NCBI GenBank assembly: GCA_015680685.1
Contig: MNCI01026223.1
Coordinates: forward strand, 120,224-184,223
Origin: Gnetum montanum
Taxonomy: Eukaryota; Streptophyta; Gnetopsida; Gnetales; Gnetaceae
Reading direction: 5' to 3'
Length of the DNA: 64,000 nucleotides
Position 1 is the stretch's first letter, and every line of letters starts with the position of its first letter. The notes under the pieces were generated by a model that was given only the letters and a program-made list of their open reading frames with translations, did not search any database and was not told the origin of the DNA. The translations under genes were made by a program, and so were the position numbers. Below are positions 57,628-64,000 of the stretch, in pieces.

Positions 57628-60600
57628 TACCACCTATGCCTTCTAACTTGTGTCACCTCATCTAGAAATCAAGCATAAATAGCATAACACTAGTTGCTCT
57701 TGAGAGCCATATCATAGAGCTTACTTTTCAATATATCCAAGTAGGTGCCCACCCTATTAGGATTCTCTAGCATGCATGCTCAAGAAAAATAAAATCAATA
57801 TTAGTAACATATCAATCATGAAGAAACAATTATAGTTAAAAAAATCAACTCACTTGGACACCTTGATATACATGCCCATAAGATAAAAAAAAAGTATAAA
57901 GTCTCCTAGTATCCCATAATAGGGTGGATTTTACATTACATTACTTGTACGACTACTCCCCTCACAAAGATTCTAAGATTCAACATTGAAACTCATCGGT
58001 ATGGCTAATATAATCAACAAAAGTAACAACATTGTTAGCATCCTACTCCACACAACCTAGTAGCCTAGTCCATAACATAGAATAGATTTTCTCTAGTGGA
58101 AGTAACATATTATATATACGTAGCAAAGTTCAAATCAAAACATTAAAGTGGTAAAGGCAAAATTTTAGGAAGTGACTAGCTCCTAGATGAGCTCACATCT
58201 ATGTAGGGGATAGTCAAAAATTATCTATGATAGGCAAGGCCTTCACTCTTTCATGCTTCTCTATAATCATAGGGCTCACATCAAATATCAAAAAATACAT
58301 GGGATTAATGATTAATAACCTCGGCATCACACCTTCCCTACAATAATATTAACACAAACTGAGAGTTAGTTTCCATTAGGTATAAAATAAAAAATATATA
58401 TACCTATACATGTTCCTAGACTAGCATCTATCTCCTTTTCCTAACTCCCTAATCATCAAATACCCCTCCCTTACTTACAACATCAAGTCATACTTAGACC
58501 AAATCTTAACTTTCAACATAATCCTTAAAAAATTTTAAACCTTATTTTACCTTAACACTTAGCTAAAAAATTTTAAAGTCATTCCAAATTGCTTAAAAAT
58601 TAAGCAAATTCTAATTCCAGTAAAATTTTTTTACACTTAACATATTTTTCTTTTCAAAATCATTAGTTTTTGTTCCTCACCCTTTCCTATAGTTTTCAAG
58701 TTCGACTTCAAATATAGAAAATTTTGATTTTCCACCTTAGATTTTAACATTTAAGAAAATTTTTCAGGTTCAGTTTCAAATTCCCATGCTTTAGAAAATT
58801 TTCAAGTTACTATTGCACCATGAAGATTTAGAATATTTTCTAACTCCCCTATCCTATCCCATGCCTTAGGAGATTTTGACTCCTAGTTTTAGCTTTAGTT
58901 TCATTGTGCTGCACTTACGAAAATTTTTATCATTTCTTTAACACTTAGCCAAGTTTTAAACCCCTACCTTGACTTTTTCATACTTAGCCAAATTTCTAAA
59001 CCATTTCCCCACGATGTATCTAATACTTAAATCATTTTTCACAACTCATTACTATTGCCCTAGCCCCTCTTAGTCAATCACACCAATACTGACTAACTTG
59101 ATCACAACCAAGCTGGTCACCATAGGGATAGTCACGATCACAACTATCAAGCTTCATTTCCTACTACACACATTAAAAAAAGAAAGGTAGAACTATGCTT
59201 GCACCTTGGCTACACCTATCAATGCATAGGATACTAATAGCAATGCCACCTAGCAATGAGGGTGTGCCCCATAAATTTCTTTTAAAAAAAGATCCTTGGA
59301 ATCGTTGTATTGCATGTTAGCAATCCACGCTATGACATGCAAGGTAGGTTGTGCCATGCATGGCACAAAAGCCCTTCTTCCCCCAAAACTACCAAAAATC
59401 AACAAGAAAATAGAAGCCCCAAAACCTTGAAATTAGTCTTTTCAAATCCAAATGGGATGAAGGTAGCATGCCTTAGCCATGCCTAGCTAAGATAAGGCTT
59501 CATCTATCCTTTCTAAGAGTAGATTTACCCCAAAAGGACACAAAGTAGCACCTTTCCAAGCCCTAAAGGAGCATCAAAACCTATAATTTTTTCCATATCT
59601 TCACTATTTTTTTCTTCTTTTTCCTTCCTCCTCCCATAAGTTGCTTGTGCAATTGTTAGTTTCCACTATTGCTGAAGGCTTCTGTTGCCACTAGTGTTGT
59701 TGTACCGCAACATTAGACACTACCACACACTATAGCCAACCTAGTTGATCCACAATGCCAATAATGGTAATTAAGAAGCCATTGTGCATAACACATGGCA
59801 TCGCCAGCAATGACTAATACCATGACTACCATTAGTGCACCACAGGCATTAATAGCAAGAAACCTTCTCTTACCTCCTTCTCCTCTCATATGTGTGTGAG
59901 AAAAACATAAAATAATAATAATAAAAATTTTGAAGGGCTGGGACCTAGAACTCATTTGGGTGAAGCTAGCACATGCCTAGGTTGCTTCATGATAACCTCC
60001 TCTCACTCACCTAGTTGTTAGTGGATCTCACATGGCTCCTTGATGCATCCAGCTCACTAGCTCCTCTTCCTCCATGACACCAACATACCATGTGCTAGTT
60101 GGCACAACATGAACATAAACTCTTTTGCACTAACTTCCATAACTTTAGCACATAGATGTAAATGCCAAAATGATTGTTTTCTCCCCCTCATTTTTAATTT
60201 ATACCACCTTAATCCTCTTAGTTCCTTATTTTAAGTTTCATTTTTCTACCATTTTTTTCCAAACATGTAGAAAAAATAAAGGAACCAGTGCCTTCTCCAC
60301 ATCATTCATGATCCCTAGGATACTCATGCTAGGTACACTACTAAGCTCCTCCATCACCTTGGAATTTTCCTAGAAATAGAAATCCCAAACATGCATTGTG
60401 CATTCTAGCATAAGCATTAGCATTTGAAATTGAGATTTACAAATTTTTCTAAATCCCCTTCCAAACTTAGAAAAATTTTAAAATCTTCATCATCCTCATT
60501 CTTTAGAAAATTTTCTAGACCTTCTATGCCTATACTTAGAAAATTTTCCTTTTTTCTTCTACCCTATATTAAAGATTTTCTAACTTCCCTATCCTCTTAG

Positions 60601-61085
60601 CCTAAACTTAGAGAAAATTTTTCTGCTCTTTCTTCTATTGTCTCTAAAAATTTTTCTAACTCTTTATTCAAATCCTAGGCTAAGAAAGTTTTCAACTCTT
60701 TCCCCTTAAAATTATTCAAGAAGTTTTTTCTAACTTTTGCCTCTATTATGCAAATAACTTGTAAATTTTTCTAACTTTCTCAAATCTTCATCTTGCCTTA
60801 TGTAATTATTTTTATCTTTCATGCTTTGTAGTTCATGAGTCCTACCTTACTTCATTGTGTATGTGAACTTCTCATGTTAGAGAAACCCCATGGCCGAATC
60901 TCACACCATTTTAACAAGGATTTGATTGATTTTTCCCCACTTGATCTCCTAGATTCCAACATTTCTATGCTTGATATCACCAAGGAAGACTTGATTCCTT
61001 AAACTAACCTTTCCTTATTGGATTGTGAACTTGTTCTAACCAAATATCGCTTATTAAAGTTCATCAAAACAAGGAAAAGACCTTA
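57628..61085. other. AT-rich intergenic DNA
   Basis: No gene recognised. 58490-59000 and 60430-60790 are full of acttagaaaattttc-like words. The ORF at 59713-59955 (minus) has no known motif. Confidence 0.55.
58490..60790. repeat. Two fields of dispersed aaaatttt-containing motifs
   Basis: Words such as cttagaaaattttc and ttttctaactyc recur many times in 58490-59000 and again in 60430-60790, spaced irregularly by 20-60 bp. Confidence 0.45.
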
Positions 61086-61550
61086 TGATGAGCCACGATA
61101 TCACGTCCTGCCTCATCTTCTATAAATAAGAGGCGACGCCCTTTGTTCCAAGTTAGTTAGACTTAGACCCTTAGCTAGATTCTTGTAGTTTTGTTATTCC
61201 AGAGTTAGAATTATTTCTATGTGCCTGCAGTAGGAGTCATAGAGTGAACGGATCTTTATTTNNNNNAACTTAGTTAATGAATAGTTAATGTAAGTTAGCC
61301 ACTTAGTTCTCTCTCCCTCTCCTTTATTAGCATAAGATATAAAAAATATAAAAGCTACAAAAATCATATACCTCAAGCTTACTTAACCATACAACCATTA
61401 CAATACAAGTAAGTTTGGGAAGACAATGATTCATTAACCCTGAGTGTTTCATTAAGGCGCGTAAGCACTTAGTCATTGGAGTTTGACCAAATCATGCGTT
61501 AAATGCTTGTATTCATATGGTTGAGTATAGGGGTACCTCGCCACTCATCA
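61086..61550 (+). repeat. 5' LTR of element B with assembly gap
   Basis: Starts TGATGAGCC, ends CCACTCATCA. TATA box 61121-61128. Only 465 bp are present because N bases at 61262-61266 stand for roughly 500 bp found in the A LTRs (about 6640-7145). Confidence 0.85.
61262..61266. other. Assembly gap (NNNNN)
   Basis: Five N inside the LTR of B; the flanks align to LTR positions about 500 bp apart in the 3' LTR of A. Confidence 0.95.
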
Positions 61551-61551
61551 T

Positions 61552-61569
61552 TGGCGTTGTTGCCAGGGA
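61552..61569 (+). promoter_or_regulatory. Primer-binding site, tRNA-Asp type (element B)
   Basis: TGGCGTTGTTGCCAGGGA, three transitions from TGGCGCCGTTGCCGGGGA. Confidence 0.8.
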
Positions 61570-61694
61570 ATTATTTGTTTGTGCACTACGTAGAACATAG
61601 GAAATCATTCATATCATCAGAACATTAGAATGAACCCTTAGGGTTAATCAAAGAAAGACAAGACAACAGTACATTGCACACCGAACAAGACAAT

Positions 61695-64000
61695 ATGTCT
61701 TCTTCTTCGCATAAGAGCACTTGACTGCCTAGGACTAACACAAGAGGCAGTCAACAGCATAATACACGTAACCAAGATCCACTAGTTCCTCAACAATTTT
61801 GTGTGGTATATACTCATTCCGATGAGTATGTACCCGATTTCACCTTTATTGTCCACCAAGATGAACAACTGCATTGGAGAGACTTGGATGGTAACATAGT
61901 GTTGCCTCCAGACTAATTAGTCCCCAACATGCTCCTTTGTGCTCTCACACGAATAGGCATGCCACTTCTATACATAGAATATGTTGCATGTGATCATGAA
62001 ATAAGCGATTATCATCCCACAAAGGCACAACGTCAAAGGGACTTGCAACAAGAGAGATACCATACATCCTTTAAGGGTAAATGGCCCCATGATGCTCTGC
62101 ACATTTTGAGTGAAATTGAGAATGGCGAACCTGCTTCAATAGATTTCCCATGAAACGATGTTCCCCCTCCTGACATTGATCAAGAGGTAGTGTATCAGAA
62201 CCTCCACTCTACTATTCACAACCCTAGTTTTGATACCCATGAACATGAAGTGTTCAACGAGGGAACACGAACACATGATAAGGGCAGACGTTCTGATCGT
62301 GATCACAATCAAGGCTGAGACCACTGAAGAGAAGGTAGAAAACACCATCATGGCAATGGTTCTCCTTCTTCTTCACCTTCATCATCACCTTCACCCTCTC
62401 CTTTAGTGTCCGGACTCAGTCATAGGGAAACCAATTGTAAGCATAAGGGAATACAAAGTGAAAAACATCGACGAGACAGTCGAGAATGAGGATGAGGGCA
62501 CTCTAAGGAATCAATGCATAGAAGAAGGGAGAGTAGGGAACCACATAGACACCATAGACACTATGAATGAGATGATCACGAAGAACCCCTACTCACAACC
62601 AGAAGCATGCTAGATATAACAGAGGCCATAAGAGTTCCAACAAGGCACCAAAAGGATAGTAGGATCAAGAGTTTAGACATGAACAACATCCCACGATTTG
62701 AAGAAGGATACAATGCTAATCTTCAAAATCATTTACAAGCATTCCACGATGCATGTGCCTTGAAAAACATAGAAAATGAATGGAAAAAACTAAAGTTGTT
62801 CCCAAGGACACATATGAAAGAAGCTAAAAGCTGGTACCTATCCTTAGAACTGGAATCCATTCAGAGGTGGAGTACAATGTTAGAACTATTCAATGATAAG
62901 TACCAAATGTACTCCCGAGTGTCTAACCTATGGAAGAAAATCCAAGGATGGAAGCAAGGAAATCATGAACCCTTGGATGCTACCATGAGCCGCTATTACA
63001 CATGGGTACATCATTGTCCTAGCCATGGTTATTCGCAGCAGGATCAACTATGCCATCTCATGGATGGACTTAGGCATGAAACAAGAAGAACCCTTGGGAC
63101 GTATGCCCAAGGAAGGTTATCGGAGCTTAGGTCTTATCAAATTCATAGATTGCTAGAGCAAGTAGCCAAAGAAGAAGGTGAGCTACGAAAGAGAGAAAGT
63201 ACGAAAGAATATAATTGAGATCCTTCCCTCTGAAAAAGGGGAGTGAGATTTTGTGAGGAGGAAGAAGATTCACCACTCGAAGAGATGGTGAATAGGAAAA
63301 ATTTGCCTCTCCAAAAGTTAACAACAAAAGTATCGGCAAAGGTAGACCAAAGGTGGGACTCCTTAGATAGTAGGTTTGAAACTGTTCTTAAAATTGTAGA
63401 GGAGTCTAGGGAGCGAGGTAGTGACCACAACAGAAAGAAAAAGAGAGAAGTGGACAATGCACGTAACAAGGGTAAGGGTAAAATAGCCATCATAGAAGAG
63501 GTTGTGGATTCAGACATGGACAATGATGGTGGATGCGAGATATGCCAATACAACCATCCTAAGGGATGTTGCCTAGTGATCTCACATCTACAAGAGTATG
63601 GGGTGTATGCACTCAACCCATGACTAAATAAACGACAAGCACCCCGATGGTTACCTTATCCCCAAGGTAACCCAAAGCAGTTCCACCAACCTTCAACATA
63701 TTATCCAAGTGGAACTCCACCACAACCCGTTGAGCAACATCAATAGTGGCAATACCCACAATCATGGGGGATGCCACCACCAAGACAACAATACCCCTAT
63801 TGGCAACCTAACCCATATGGTTACTACATGCAGCATCCAATCTCTCCATGTGACTCTGTTAGTCACGTTACACCACAAAATTACTACCAAGCTTATGAGT
63901 ATTATATAACTCCTTCTCCTAGGGAAGATAACCCATAAACATACCATCCTTCAAATCCATCTACAGCTCTCACACCAATAGCTCCATTACCACCCACTCC
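61695..64000 (+). pseudogene. gag: gag of element B (runs off the window)
   Basis: ATG at 61695 (M-S-S-S-S-H-K-S). Same order as A: D-Y-H-P-T block (61929-62153), Arg/His/Ser linker, then a 203-residue open capsid core at 62607-63218. The core has I-P-R-F-E-E-G-Y-N, H-L-Q-A-F-H-D-A-C-A-L, K-L-K-L-F-P-R-T, A-K-S-W-Y and Q-G-R-L-S-E-L. A charged region at 63243-63623 ends in C-E-I-C-Q-Y-N-H-P-K-G-C-C. A Pro/Gln/Tyr-rich tail follows to the end. Stops at about 61710, 61915, 62151, 63216 and 63621. Confidence 0.88.

Larger units (their letters stand above)
61086..64000 (+). mobile_element. Element B: second A-family element (5' half)
   Basis: LTR 61086-61550, primer site 61552-61569 and gag 61695 to the window end. 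Collinear with element A 1-3400; better preserved, but still with stops. Confidence 0.88.

Noticed and set aside
59713-59955. 80-residue minus-strand ORF with a hydrophobic stretch
   Set aside because: No recognisable domain, no neighbouring gene signals, AT-rich surroundings.

Overview
The window is nuclear DNA from a seed plant with a large, repeat-rich genome. No host gene, rRNA or tRNA was recognised. Almost every coding trace belongs to a decayed LTR retrotransposon: the gag/pol domains are plant Ty3/gypsy and Ty1/copia types, the primer-binding sites match plant tRNA-Asp and initiator tRNA-Met, and CpG-rich motifs are decaying by transitions. The species cannot be fixed from the sequence. 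All reading frames are broken by stops or frameshifts, so the coding entries are pseudogenes.

Layout. (1) 1-7430: element A, a gag-protease gypsy element with about 1 kb LTRs (TGATGAG...CTCATCA) and no recognisable RT, RNase H or integrase; it looks non-autonomous. (2) 7431-16141: AT-rich intergenic DNA with two solo LTRs of the A family, one on each strand, each with a perfect 5-bp target duplication (TATAT, ATTAG). (3) 16142-20979: copia element C on the minus strand with all domains, its 3' LTR truncated. (4) 20980-22561 and 56001-57627: two halves of copia element D (minus). C is inserted in D at 20979 and gypsy element E splits D at 22561/56000. (5) 22562-56000: E, a giant Tat-lineage element (Ogre/Grande group) with 1.8 kb LTRs. 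(6) 27927-45844: F, a second Tat element (17.9 kb) inserted in the protease gene of E. (7) 57628-61085: AT-rich DNA without genes. (8) 61086-64000: B, the 5' half of a second A-family element, with a 5-N assembly gap in its LTR. The order of events is D first, then C and E into D, then F into E.

The most unusual structure is in E and F. Between the sense protease and RT genes, where Ogre-type elements are known to carry an intron, both have a spliced gene on the opposite strand. It has a TATA box, an ATG-ATG start, and GT-AG exon borders whose phases agree across the elements; exon 2 is exactly 450 bp in both. By eye, exon 2 resembles an FCP1/NIF-type (HAD phosphatase-like) domain with the catalytic aspartates lost. 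F also keeps downstream exons resembling plant-transposon-associated proteins, then acidic and coiled-coil segments. Short 'cttaaactagca' repeats lie around this antisense gene and after pol. The LTRs of E and F carry many CpG-rich palindromes built from GCTACG/CGTAGC, which recur in the introns of the antisense gene.

Sense layout of E and F: LTR, leader, gag with a Tat-type C-D-Y-H zinc motif, protease, intron-like segment holding the antisense gene, RT, RNase H, a second (archaeal-type) RNase H, integrase, repeat-rich 3' region, polypurine tract, LTR.
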